Shown: positions 43,530-52,255 of the stretch, piece by piece
Layout of the letters: each line of letters begins with the position of its first letter
How positions within the stretch are numbered: position 1 is the stretch's first letter
Source of the DNA: Achromobacter sp. MYb9
GTDB taxonomy: Bacteria; Pseudomonadota; Gammaproteobacteria; Burkholderiales; Burkholderiaceae_B
NCBI RefSeq assembly: GCF_002975275.1
Contig: NZ_PCOQ01000006.1
Span: forward strand, 1-64,000
Direction: 5' to 3'
DNA length: 64,000 nucleotides
Notes under the pieces: generated by a model
The model's input: the letters and a program-made list of their open reading frames with translations, nothing else
Told to the model about the DNA's origin: nothing
The model's database searches: none
Translations under genes and position numbers: made by a program

Positions 43530-44903
43530 TCAAATTCGGCCCTGTTTCGCCGGCGCAACACCACCGGCCGCCGCGCCCGTCGGGGCCGCGAGGCCCGCAT
43601 CGAAACGGAGGGAAAAGCGGGTTCCCCGGGTCTCCGGTTCGCGCGACGATTCGACGGTCAGCGACCAGCCTTGCATGTCGCAGACGCGCTTGGCGATCGC
43701 CAGCCCCAGGCCACGGGCCGTCTCGTCGCGATCGCCGGCATTGGAATCCCGCATCCGTCCGCTGTAGTAGCGGCGGAACAGGAACGGCAAATCGTCGGCG
43801 GCGATTCCCTTGCCGTCGTCACTCAGTTCCAGGGTGTCCGGCGCGCTGAAACGGGTCGTCAGCGTCGCCGGGGCGGCGTGCTCCACCGCATTGCGCACCA
43901 GGTTGCGCAGCACGGTCAGCAACGCATAACGGTCCAGCGTCAGGACATGGCCGGGCGCGATCTGGTTGTCCCAGCGCAATTGGGCTTGTCCGGCCTGCGC
44001 CTCGTAGCCTCGCCACGCGTCTTCCATGCACTCGGCCACGTCCACGGGCGCGGGTGGCAGCAGCTGGTCACGAGCCATCGCCCGGGCGCTTTCCAGGCAT
44101 ACGATCACATCGTCCACGTTATCCACCACGCGGGTCAGGCGCTGGCGCTGGTCCGGCGTCAACGCCTGGGTAAGCAGCATCAGTTCACTGTCTGAACGGA
44201 TGGCAGCCAGCGGCGTGCGCACCTCGTGGCTCAGGTTGCCCGCAAACTCGCGTTCGCGGGCGATCGATCGGTCCACCTGGTTTTGCACGCGGTTGAAGGC
44301 TTCGATCAGCCGGCCCGCCTCGTCGTCGCGCGTCACCGCCATGTCGGGCGATCCCGGCGCCCAGGTGGACAGACGGTCGGTCAGATCCAGCAACGGCCCC
44401 ACCGCCACCGCCGCCACCCGGCGCGACAACGCATAGGCGCCGATCACACAGATGGCGCCGACGCCCAGCACAATCAAGCCGAAGTCGTGCACCCGTTCTT
44501 CGTTATCGGTGGCGTCGTACAACAGATAAACCTTGCCCCGTCCAGTGTCGGCCACCATCACGTGCCAGGTATAGGCCCCGGGTTCGATCAGGTGCAGCCC
44601 GCTCTCCAACCCCAGGACTTCATCGGGGATGCCAGCGGGGCGTTGGCCGTCGACGCTCATCCATGCCCGCATGGAACCGCCCAGTTCGCGCGCGCCCTGG
44701 CGCGGCATGAACTCGTCGCTGGCGCGCGCATGTTGGACCAATCGGTCCATTTCCGTATTCAGGATGTCGTTGACCAGATCGTCTTCCATCTGGTCGAAAG
44801 TCAGATAGGCCAGCAAGGCCAGCGCCGTCACGAACAACGCGACCGTGCCCGTCAGCGCCCACACCACCCGCTGGGTCAATGTGCCGCCGGCCGCGCGTGT
44901 CAT
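43530..44903 (-). CDS. Two-component sensor histidine kinase
   Basis: A 457-aa membrane kinase. TM1 lies at about residues 14-36 and TM2 at about 157-178, bracketing a roughly 120-residue periplasmic sensor. Then come a HAMP domain, HisKA with AGNLSHEVRTPLAAI (phospho-His) and HATPase with LRNLVRNAVEHA (N box), SDDGKGI (G1) and RGLGLAIAKRV (G2). The ATG overlaps the response-regulator stop (ATGA). It resembles PmrB/QseC-type kinases; the stimulus is unknown. Confidence 0.92.
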   Translation of the reverse strand: MTRAAGGTLTQRVVWALTGTVALFVTALALLAYLTFDQMEDDLVNDILNTEMDRLVQHARASDEFMPRQGARELGGSMRAWMSVDGQRPAGIPDEVLGLESGLHLIEPGAYTWHVMVADTGRGKVYLLYDATDNEERVHDFGLIVLGVGAICVIGAYALSRRVAAVAVGPLLDLTDRLSTWAPGSPDMAVTRDDEAGRLIEAFNRVQNQVDRSIAREREFAGNLSHEVRTPLAAIRSDSELMLLTQALTPDQRQRLTRVVDNVDDVIVCLESARAMARDQLLPPAPVDVAECMEDAWRGYEAQAGQAQLRWDNQIAPGHVLTLDRYALLTVLRNLVRNAVEHAAPATLTTRFSAPDTLELSDDGKGIAADDLPFLFRRYYSGRMRDSNAGDRDETARGLGLAIAKRVCDMQGWSLTVESSREPETRGTRFSLRFDAGLAAPTGAAAGGVAPAKQGRI

Positions 44904-45613
44904 GGCGCGTCCCCGGGCAACACCAGCCTCCAGCCGGTGCCGTGCAGGGTCTCGATGCCGTCGAAGCCGGCATCGGCCAACGCGCGCCGCAGCAGATGGA
45001 CCTGGCTGCGCAGCGCATCGGAAGACGGCGGCTCGTTGCCCCACAGCACGGACTCCAGTTCTTCGCGCGCCACCACCCGGCCCGGATCGCGCATCAGGGC
45101 CTCCATGATGAGGCCGGCCTTTCGCGTCAGGTGCACGGGCGTGCCGTTGACCGATACGCCGCGGCTGCGCGTGTCGTACTGCAGCGGGCCAAACTGGCGC
45201 ACGGAATCCACCGTGTCGCCTTTCGCGCGCTGGATCAGGGCCAGCAGGCGAGCCTCGACTTCCAGCAGGGCAAAGGGTTTGGTGAGGTAATCGTCCGCGC
45301 CGTGCGAAAACCCCGTCAACTTGTCTTCGAGGCTGTCGCGCGCCGTCAGCATCAGCACCGGCGCCGACATCCGCATGTCGTTGCGCAGGATGTGCAGCAC
45401 CGCGTTGCCGTCCATGCCGGGCAGCCCGATGTCCAGGATGACGGCGTCGAAACGCTGCGCTTTGGCGCGTTCCAGCGCGGCATGGCCGGTGTAGGCCACG
45501 TCCGGCAGGAAACCGCGCGCTTCCAGGAAGGTGTATAGATTGCCGGCGATGATGGGATCGTCTTCGACGATCAGGATCCGGTTGTTCGCACCTGCCGCGG
45601 GGCTGGCAGCCAT
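44900..45613 (-). CDS. OmpR/PhoB-family response regulator
   Basis: A 237-aa regulator. The receiver has ILIVEDDP (acidic pocket), VILDIGLPGMDGN (phospho-Asp about residue 60) and LTARD and YLTKPF (Thr and Lys). The winged-helix output domain includes LRSQVHLLRRALADAG and ETLHGTGWRL. It is the first gene of the regulator-kinase-PAP2 unit; an AAGGAA site precedes the ATG. Confidence 0.93.
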   Translation of the reverse strand: MAASPAAGANNRILIVEDDPIIAGNLYTFLEARGFLPDVAYTGHAALERAKAQRFDAVILDIGLPGMDGNAVLHILRNDMRMSAPVLMLTARDSLEDKLTGFSHGADDYLTKPFALLEVEARLLALIQRAKGDTVDSVRQFGPLQYDTRSRGVSVNGTPVHLTRKAGLIMEALMRDPGRVVAREELESVLWGNEPPSSDALRSQVHLLRRALADAGFDGIETLHGTGWRLVLPGDAP

Positions 45614-45660
45614 AAGTTGAAGTTCCTTGTTGGAATCGGGATCGGTGCGCGTTGCCGGAC

Positions 45661-47076
45661 TCAGGCTTGCAGTACCTTGCCGGGATTCATCAGCCCCTGC
45701 GGGTCCAGCGCGCGCTTGATCCGCCGCATCAGCGCCAGTTCGACGGGGCTCTTGTAGCGCGGCAGTTCATCGCGCTTGAGCTGCCCCACGCCGTGCTCGG
45801 CGCTGATGGAACCGCTGTGCGCGTGCACGCTGTCATGCACCACGCCATAGATTTCGCTTTGCAGCGCCAGCAGTTCGCTTTCGGTCTGGCCGGCCGCGTT
45901 GGCCACGTTGTAGTGCAGGTTGCCGTCGCCCAGATGGCCGAAGATCACGTGCCGCACGCCCGGAAAACGCGCTTGGAGCAAGGCATTGGTCTTGTGAACG
46001 AACCCGGCAATGGACGAAATGGGGATGGATACGTCGTGCTTGACCGATTTGCCCAGTTCGGCCTCGGCCAGCGGGATGCTCTCGCGCAAGTGCCACAGCG
46101 CCTTGCTCTGCGCCACGTTGGCGGCAATGGCGGCATCGCCGATCAGGCCCGCATCGATGGCATCGCCCAGCACGGCCTCGAAGCGTTCGCGCGCATGCGC
46201 CTCGCTTTCGCTGTCGGACAGTTCCAGCAGCGCGAACCAGGGCGATTCGGCCGAATCCCCTTCGAAGGGCAGGCGCTGCTGCGGGAACAGGCGCACCACG
46301 GCCTGGAGGCAGGCGCCGCTCATGAGTTCAAAGCCGGTCAGCGCGGCGCCAAACCCCGAACGTGCGCGTGACAGCAGGTCCACCGCGTGGTCGATCGTGT
46401 CCACCGTCAATAGCGCCGTGCAAGACGCCACGGGCCGGGGAAACAGCTTCAGCGTGGCGGCGGTGATGATGCCCAGCGTGCCTTCGCTGCCGATGTAGAG
46501 ATCGCGCAAGTCGTAGCCGGTGTTGTCCTTGCGCAAGCCGCGCAGGCCGTCCCACACTTCGCCTTCCGCGGTCACCACTTCCAGGCCTAGCGTCAGGTCG
46601 CGCGTGTTGCCGTAGCGCAGCACCTGCGTGCCGCCGGCGTTGGTGGCCAGATTGCCGCCGATCGTGCAGCTGCCCTCGGCCGCGAGGCTGAGCGGAAACA
46701 GGCGGTCGGCCCCCGCGGCGGCTTCTTGAACGGCCTGCAAGATGCAGCCTGCCTCTACCGTGATGGTGTCGTTCGCGGTATCCAGATTGCGCACGGCGGT
46801 CAGGCGGGCCGTGGACAGCACCACGGCACGGCCGGATTCGTCCGGCGTGGCGCCGCCGCACAAACCAGTATTGCCGCCTTGCGGCACCACCGGCACGCCA
46901 TGGTGCCGGCACAGTTTCACGGCGTCGGCGACCTCTTGCGTCGAACCCGGGCGAATAACCGCCAAGGCGGTGCCACGGTAGCGCCTGCGCCAATCCTGCA
47001 CGTAGGGTTCGGCGTCAGCGCCGGTCAACACATGGGAGAACCCCAGCAGGGACTGTAGATTGCTCAGCAAAGTCAT
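45661..47076 (-). CDS. FAD-linked oxidase (GlcD / D-2-hydroxyglutarate dehydrogenase family)
   Basis: A 471-aa flavoprotein with the PCMH-type FAD domain (RPGSTQEVADAVKLC, VVPQGGNTGLCGGATPD, NLATNAGGTQVLRYGNTRDL) and the FAD-oxidase C domain with FGHLGDGNLHYNV (metal-binding His) and SAEHGVGQLKRDEL. It oxidises a D-2-hydroxy acid such as D-2-hydroxyglutarate, D-lactate or glycolate and passes electrons to a quinone or flavoprotein. Absence of glcE and glcF nearby argues against glycolate oxidase. The ATG giving MTLLSNLQSL is used. Confidence 0.88.
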   Translation of the reverse strand: MTLLSNLQSLLGFSHVLTGADAEPYVQDWRRRYRGTALAVIRPGSTQEVADAVKLCRHHGVPVVPQGGNTGLCGGATPDESGRAVVLSTARLTAVRNLDTANDTITVEAGCILQAVQEAAAGADRLFPLSLAAEGSCTIGGNLATNAGGTQVLRYGNTRDLTLGLEVVTAEGEVWDGLRGLRKDNTGYDLRDLYIGSEGTLGIITAATLKLFPRPVASCTALLTVDTIDHAVDLLSRARSGFGAALTGFELMSGACLQAVVRLFPQQRLPFEGDSAESPWFALLELSDSESEAHARERFEAVLGDAIDAGLIGDAAIAANVAQSKALWHLRESIPLAEAELGKSVKHDVSIPISSIAGFVHKTNALLQARFPGVRHVIFGHLGDGNLHYNVANAAGQTESELLALQSEIYGVVHDSVHAHSGSISAEHGVGQLKRDELPRYKSPVELALMRRIKRALDPQGLMNPGKVLQA

Positions 47077-47184
47077 AGGCGCCGCACAAGAAAGGCCTGG
47101 TGTCGCCCAGGCGCAGGTCAAGGGATATGCGGACTATTGTAGGGGCGGAATCGCCCGCCCCGCAGGGTAGGCAAAGCCCGACGT

Positions 47185-47817
47185 CTAACCGACGGCCTGG
47201 TCCAGCCGTGTGCCGGTCAGCCCGGAGCAGTAGGCCCGGGATGCGATGCGGTTCATCAGGAACGCCCGGTCGACGCCTGCGGGTCCCGGCATTTCGGACA
47301 GCGCGCGATAGGCGCGGCGCAGGGCCTCGCCGCGCGTCGCGCCGCACACCAAGAGGCGCGTGCAGGGCAGGCGGCGGTCGACGCAGCCGTCGATGCGCAT
47401 TTCCAGCGCATGGGCGGCATCGGGATCATGGCCGGCAACGGGCGAGCCGGCGGCGTTCGGCTGCGCCTGGGCGCCCGACACCCGGAAAACCCCGCTGCGA
47501 TCGTCCAGCGAAAAGGCCACCGTGCCCATCCCCTGCCACCCGCGGTCGCGGGCGACATCGGCGGCAATCACTCGCAACGCGGCCTCGACGGAAGCCGGCA
47601 GATGCGGCGCCGGGCATTCGGCGATCAGCACCCGGGCGTCGCGCCAGACGCAGCGCTCCCAGGCGCGGCCGGTGGCCAGTTCGCCGGTTTCCGATACGAA
47701 TACATGGATATCAAGCCGGCGTTCGCGACCGGCGGCCGGCCCGGCATAGTCCGTGGGGGGGCCGCGCCTGCTGGTGGCTCCCCTTGACGACATGACAGTA
47801 GAAACTTTGGCACCCAT
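47185..47817 (-). CDS. Degenerate biotin-carboxylase-like protein
   Basis: A 210-aa protein that aligns by eye with the second half of biotin carboxylase (AccC/PccA type). RRLDIHVFVSETGELATGRAWERCVWRDARVLIAECPAPHLP in parts matches the H-I-E-V-Q-V ... ERDCSVQRR ... EEAPAP stretch, GMGTVAFSLDD matches GAGTVEF, and LLVCGATRGEALRRAYRALSEM matches the LIVWGxDRxxA segment. The catalytic EMNTRxQVEH block is replaced by VSGAQAQPNAAG, and the ATP-grasp N-terminus is missing. Carboxylase activity is therefore very unlikely. The start at 47817 follows GGGAGGGG; ATGs at 47844 and upstream are alternatives. It lies between a FAD oxidase gene and the divergent phosphomannomutase gene. Confidence 0.65.
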   Translation of the reverse strand: MGAKVSTVMSSRGATSRRGPPTDYAGPAAGRERRLDIHVFVSETGELATGRAWERCVWRDARVLIAECPAPHLPASVEAALRVIAADVARDRGWQGMGTVAFSLDDRSGVFRVSGAQAQPNAAGSPVAGHDPDAAHALEMRIDGCVDRRLPCTRLLVCGATRGEALRRAYRALSEMPGPAGVDRAFLMNRIASRAYCSGLTGTRLDQAVG

Positions 47818-48142
47818 GGCCCCTCCCGGTCTTTCTGCTTGCATAGCAAGCGTATCACCTTCGGATGACGAGCAATTTCCATGCCATGCGCCGCCCTCTG
47901 GCAAAGGCCCTTTCGGCCGTCTCGGGATCCGCACCGGATCAATGCGATCCGCCCCCGCATGCACCAAACCAGGGCGCGCGCCAACCCTTAAGATGCCCTA
48001 CTCCGCCCGCGGGATGAGGCCCTACCCGCCAATGGAGGATAATTCCACCTTGACCCTCTTGCCAGCCGGGTTTCGATGCGCGGGTTTTCACCATGTCGCC
48101 CCGTCGAACACCCCGCTGTAACACCGTTATCAAGGAATCGTC
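47818..48142. other. Divergent intergenic region, biotin-carboxylase-like gene / pgm
   Basis: 325 bp without a convincing gene. It must hold both promoters; a TTGACC at about 48050 lacks a clear -10. No strong repeat was seen. Confidence 0.4.
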
Positions 48143-49537
48143 GTGGGTAATAACAAGTCGCAATTTCCTGCCTCGGTCTTCAAGGCCTATGACATCCGCG
48201 GCACCGTCCCGGACCTGATCGACGCCACCTTCGCCCGCGCGTTGGGCGGGGCGCTGGCTGCCCGCGCCCGGGCTGAAGGCGTGCAGACGCTGGTGGTGGG
48301 CCGCGACGGCCGCCTCAGCAGCGAGATGCTGTCGACGGCGCTGCAAGAGGGCATGCTGGAAGGCGGCGTGGACACGGTCGACATCGGGATGGTACCGACC
48401 CCCCTGGTCTATTTCGCCACGCACATCATGCAGTGCGGCTCGGGCGTGGCCATCACGGGCAGCCACAACCCGCCCAAGTACAACGGCTTCAAGATGATGA
48501 TGGGCGGACGCGCGCTATACGGCGACGACGTGCAGGCCCTGAGCGCCGCGATGAACGGCGGCGCTGCCGCCCCGGCGGCCCAGGCCGGCGTTCGCCGCCA
48601 ACTGGACCTGGTCGCGGCCTACATCGCGCGCGTGGCGTCCGGCGTCAAACTGGCACGCCCCATGAAGATTGCGATCGACTGCGGCAACGGCGTCGCAGGG
48701 GCGGTTGCGCCCCAGTTGTTCCGCGCGCTGGGCTGCGAGGTGACCGAACTGTTCTGCGAAGTCGACGGCACCTTCCCCAACCACCATCCCGACCCCGCCG
48801 AACCCAAGAACCTGCAAGACCTGATCAAGTGCGTGGCGGAAACCGACTGCGAACTGGGGCTGGCTTTCGACGGCGACGGCGACCGTCTGGGCGTGGTCAC
48901 GAAATCCGGCCAGATCATCTGGCCCGATCGCCAATTGGTGCTTTTCGCCCGCGACGTGCTGGAACGCAATCCCGGCGCCACCATCATCTATGACGTGAAG
49001 TGCAGCCGCCACGTGGGCCTGTCGGTCGACGCCGCCGGCGGCGAGCCGCTGATGTGGAAGACGGGCCATTCACTGGTCAAGGCAAAGCTGGCTGAAACCG
49101 GCGCGCCGCTGGCAGGTGAAATGAGCGGCCATATCTTCTTCAAAGAGCGCTGGTACGGCTTCGACGACGGCCTGTACACCGGCGCCCGCCTGCTTGAAAT
49201 CGTGTCGCGCTTCGCCGATGCGTGCGCACCGCTGGAAGCCTTGCCGCAAGACGTGTCCACGCCCGAGCTGAAGCTGGAAATGGAAGAAGGCCAGCCCTTC
49301 GCCCTGGTCCAGGCATTGCAGGACCAAGGCCAATTCCCCGACGCCCGCCGTGTGATCACCATCGACGGCGTCCGTGCGGAATACGCGGACGGCTTCGGCC
49401 TGGCGCGGCCGTCGAACACCACGCCTGTGGTCGTGCTGCGTTTCGAAGCGGAAACGACCGAGGCGCTACAACGCATCCAAGCCGATTTCCGCCGCGAACT
49501 GGGCAAGCTCGCGCCGGAAGCCAAACTGCCTTTCTGA
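48143..49537 (+). CDS. algC: Phosphomannomutase/phosphoglucomutase (AlgC/ManB family)
   Basis: Alpha-D-phosphohexomutase of 464 aa, interconverting hexose 6- and 1-phosphates to feed nucleotide-sugar synthesis. FKAYDIRGTVPD begins the protein, the phosphoserine loop is VAITGSHNPPKYNGFK, the metal loop is AFDGDGDRLG and the sugar-binding motif is GEMSGHIFFKE. The start is GTG, supported by AAGGAA 6 bp upstream. It is followed by pgi and faces the polysaccharide cluster. Confidence 0.92.
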   Translation: MGNNKSQFPASVFKAYDIRGTVPDLIDATFARALGGALAARARAEGVQTLVVGRDGRLSSEMLSTALQEGMLEGGVDTVDIGMVPTPLVYFATHIMQCGSGVAITGSHNPPKYNGFKMMMGGRALYGDDVQALSAAMNGGAAAPAAQAGVRRQLDLVAAYIARVASGVKLARPMKIAIDCGNGVAGAVAPQLFRALGCEVTELFCEVDGTFPNHHPDPAEPKNLQDLIKCVAETDCELGLAFDGDGDRLGVVTKSGQIIWPDRQLVLFARDVLERNPGATIIYDVKCSRHVGLSVDAAGGEPLMWKTGHSLVKAKLAETGAPLAGEMSGHIFFKERWYGFDDGLYTGARLLEIVSRFADACAPLEALPQDVSTPELKLEMEEGQPFALVQALQDQGQFPDARRVITIDGVRAEYADGFGLARPSNTTPVVVLRFEAETTEALQRIQADFRRELGKLAPEAKLPF

Positions 49538-49544
49538 ACCGTCC

Positions 49545-51098
49545 ATGTCTCTTCCCAACAGCCCGGCCTGGCAACAATTCACCGCGGCGGCGAACTCCGC
49601 CTCGCGACGCGGCGAGCAATTGCGGCTGATCAACGCTCCGGGGCTGCGCCTGGACCTGAGCGCGCAGGCGCACTCGCCCGCCTTGCAGGAAGCATCGGCG
49701 GCATTGCTGGCGCAGCAGGGCTTTGACGCCGCCCGCGCCACGCTGTTCGACGGCGGCAACGCCAACTGGACGGAAGACCGCGCCGCCTGGCACACCGCCT
49801 TGCGCGCGCCGCAGCCGCCCGCCGCGGTGGCCGGCGCCGTGCTGGCCGAACGCGAACGCCTGCGCGAATTCGTGCGCGAGGCCGACGCGGCGGACCGATA
49901 CGGCTACGTGCTGCATCTGGGCATCGGCGGCAGCGACTGGGGACCGCGCCTGGTAACGCGCGCCCTGCGTCATGGCGGCGCGAAACGGGAAGTGCGCTTT
50001 GCCTCCAACGTCGACTCGCACTCCGTCGCCGACGCCATGAGCCGGCTGGATCCGCACGACACGCTGGTCATCGTCGCCTCAAAATCCTTCACGACCACCG
50101 AACCGCTGGCCAATGCCGAAGTCGCCATGAACTGGCTGCGGGAAGCCGGCGTGGCCGATCCCATCAAGCAGGTCGTGGCCATCACGTCCAACGTCGAAGC
50201 CGCGTTGAACCTGGGGATCTTGCCCGACCACATTTTCCAGATCTGGGACTGGGTTGGCGGCCGCTATTCGCTGTGGTCGGCGATCGGCCTGCCGATCGCG
50301 CTGGCGCTGGGCAACGACGCGTTCGACCAGCTGCTGGCCGGCGCGGCGGCCATGGACGAGCACTTCCGCACCGCCCCGATCGCGGAAAACGCCCCGGTGC
50401 AGCTGGCGCTGGCCGGCGTGGTCAATCGCAGCGTGCTGGGCTATGACTCGATGGTCATCGCGCCCTACGACTCGCGGCTGTACCACATCGTGCCATGGGC
50501 GCAGCAACTGGAAATGGAGTCACTGGGCAAAGTGGCCACCGCCGACGGCAGCCCCGCAGGCGTGCCGACCGGGGCTGCGATCTGGGGCATGTCGGGCACG
50601 GACTGCCAGCACACGTTCTTCCAATGGCTGCACCAGGACACCATGGGCGCGCCGGTGGATTTCATCTTGTGCGAACAACCCGACCACGACTATGCCCGCC
50701 ACCATGAACTGCTGATCGCCAATTGCCTGGCGCAACGTTCCGCGCTGCTGCGCGGCAAATCTTTCGACGAGGCGCTGGCGGAAACCTCCGCCACCGAACG
50801 CGATCCGGCCCGCGCGCGCCTGCTGGCGCAACATCGGGTCCACCCGGGCGGACGCCCTTCTTCGCTGATCGTGCTGCCCAGACTGGAAGCCTATACGCTG
50901 GGCGCGCTGCTGGCGCTGTACGAACACAAGGTCTTCGTGCAGGGCGTGATCTGGGGCATCAACCCGTTCGACCAATGGGGCGTGGAATTCGGCAAGGTGC
51001 TGGCCAAGAACATCATGCGCGAGCTGGACTCGCCGCAGACCAGCCAGCAGGACCCGTCCACCCGCTTCTGGATCGACGCGATCTCGCGCCGCCACTAG
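49545..51098 (+). CDS. pgi: Glucose-6-phosphate isomerase
   Basis: Interconverts glucose-6-phosphate and fructose-6-phosphate. The 517-aa protein has GIGGSDWGPRL, IVASKSFTTTEPLANA, WDWVGGRYSLWSAIGLPIAL (PGI signature 1 region), the active-site HHELLIANCLAQ and GVIWGINPFDQWGVEFGKVL (signature 2). It starts 7 bp after the mutase gene. Together they connect central hexose phosphates to UDP-sugar precursors. Confidence 0.96.
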   Translation: MSLPNSPAWQQFTAAANSASRRGEQLRLINAPGLRLDLSAQAHSPALQEASAALLAQQGFDAARATLFDGGNANWTEDRAAWHTALRAPQPPAAVAGAVLAERERLREFVREADAADRYGYVLHLGIGGSDWGPRLVTRALRHGGAKREVRFASNVDSHSVADAMSRLDPHDTLVIVASKSFTTTEPLANAEVAMNWLREAGVADPIKQVVAITSNVEAALNLGILPDHIFQIWDWVGGRYSLWSAIGLPIALALGNDAFDQLLAGAAAMDEHFRTAPIAENAPVQLALAGVVNRSVLGYDSMVIAPYDSRLYHIVPWAQQLEMESLGKVATADGSPAGVPTGAAIWGMSGTDCQHTFFQWLHQDTMGAPVDFILCEQPDHDYARHHELLIANCLAQRSALLRGKSFDEALAETSATERDPARARLLAQHRVHPGGRPSSLIVLPRLEAYTLGALLALYEHKVFVQGVIWGINPFDQWGVEFGKVLAKNIMRELDSPQTSQQDPSTRFWIDAISRRH

Positions 51099-51121
51099 CC
51101 GGCCGGCGCGGCCGCAAGCCG

Positions 51122-52255
51122 TCAGGCGCTTAGCGTGTCGTAAAGCGCCACATGAATACGGGCGACCTGCTCGATATTGAACTCGCGTTCGGCCAGCGCC
51201 CGGCCCGCCTTGCCCATCGCCTGCCGCAACGTCGCGTCTTCGGCCAGGCGGGCGATGGTGTCGGCCAAGGCCTGTGCATCCCGCACCGGCACCAGCAAAC
51301 CCGTTTCACCGGGTTCGATCGCATCGCGGCAGCCGGGCACGTCGGTCGTCACGACGGCGCGTGCGCAAGCGGCGGCTTCGATCAACGACTTGGGCAGGCC
51401 TTCGCGGTACGACGGCAGCACGGCGATATGGGACGCCGCATACAGCTCGGGCACATCCGAACGCTCGCCCAGCGCCTGGACCGCCCCCTCGCGTTGCCAG
51501 GCTTCGACCTCATCCTGCGTCGCCGACGCGGGGTTGCCCGCATCCACGCCGCCGACCAATTGCATCGTCACCGGCACGCCCCGCTGGCGCAGCATGCCTG
51601 CGGCCTGCACGAACTCCTGCACGCCCTTGTCACGCAACAAGCGGGCCACCATCGTGACCACGACCGGCGGCGCAGCCGGCTCGGGCAATGCGCGATAGGC
51701 GTCCAGGTCGACGCCAGCGCCACGGATCATGACCACCTGCCCGTCTCGCACCGCGCCCAGTGACTTGAGCAGGTCGCGGTCATTGGCGTTCTGGAAGATC
51801 ACGCGGCTGTTGGGGTGGCCCAACGCAATCCGGTACAGCCTGGCCACCACCGAGCGCACCAGCCGCATCTTCAGCGTGTCGGACAGGAACACGAAGCCCA
51901 GCCCCGAAATCGCAGCCACCATGCCCGGCACGCGAGCCAGGCGCGCGGCAATGCCGCCGTAGAGCACGGGTTTGATGGTGACCAGATGCACCACGTCCGG
52001 ACGCACGCGCCGGAACAAGCGGACCAGGGCCAGCAATGTGCCCAATTCCTGCAAGGGGTGCTTGCCGCTGCGCGTCATCGGGATCGCGTGGTGCGTCATG
52101 CCCAGCGCCTCGATGTCGGCCACGGCAGGCCCGTCCATCGTGGCCACATGCACGTCGTAGCCCGCGCGCTGCGCGGCTTGCGCCACCGGCACGCGATGCG
52201 ACATGAAGAATGCCGGGTTGTTGACGACGAACATCAGGCGACGGCCTGCGGTCAT
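51122..52255 (-). CDS. Glycosyltransferase, GT4 family
   Basis: A 377-aa GT-B fold transferase, last gene of the polysaccharide cluster. The N-terminal domain has VVNNPAFFMSHRVPVAQAA and HLVTIKPVLYGGIAARL; the donor-binding domain has MVARLLRDKGVQEFV, the E-x7-E region LPSYREGLPKSLIEAAACA and GLLVPVRDAQALA. It probably adds one sugar to the lipid-linked repeat unit. The ATG overlaps the stop of the preceding GT (ATGA). Donor and acceptor are unknown. Confidence 0.85.
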   Translation of the reverse strand: MTAGRRLMFVVNNPAFFMSHRVPVAQAAQRAGYDVHVATMDGPAVADIEALGMTHHAIPMTRSGKHPLQELGTLLALVRLFRRVRPDVVHLVTIKPVLYGGIAARLARVPGMVAAISGLGFVFLSDTLKMRLVRSVVARLYRIALGHPNSRVIFQNANDRDLLKSLGAVRDGQVVMIRGAGVDLDAYRALPEPAAPPVVVTMVARLLRDKGVQEFVQAAGMLRQRGVPVTMQLVGGVDAGNPASATQDEVEAWQREGAVQALGERSDVPELYAASHIAVLPSYREGLPKSLIEAAACARAVVTTDVPGCRDAIEPGETGLLVPVRDAQALADTIARLAEDATLRQAMGKAGRALAEREFNIEQVARIHVALYDTLSA

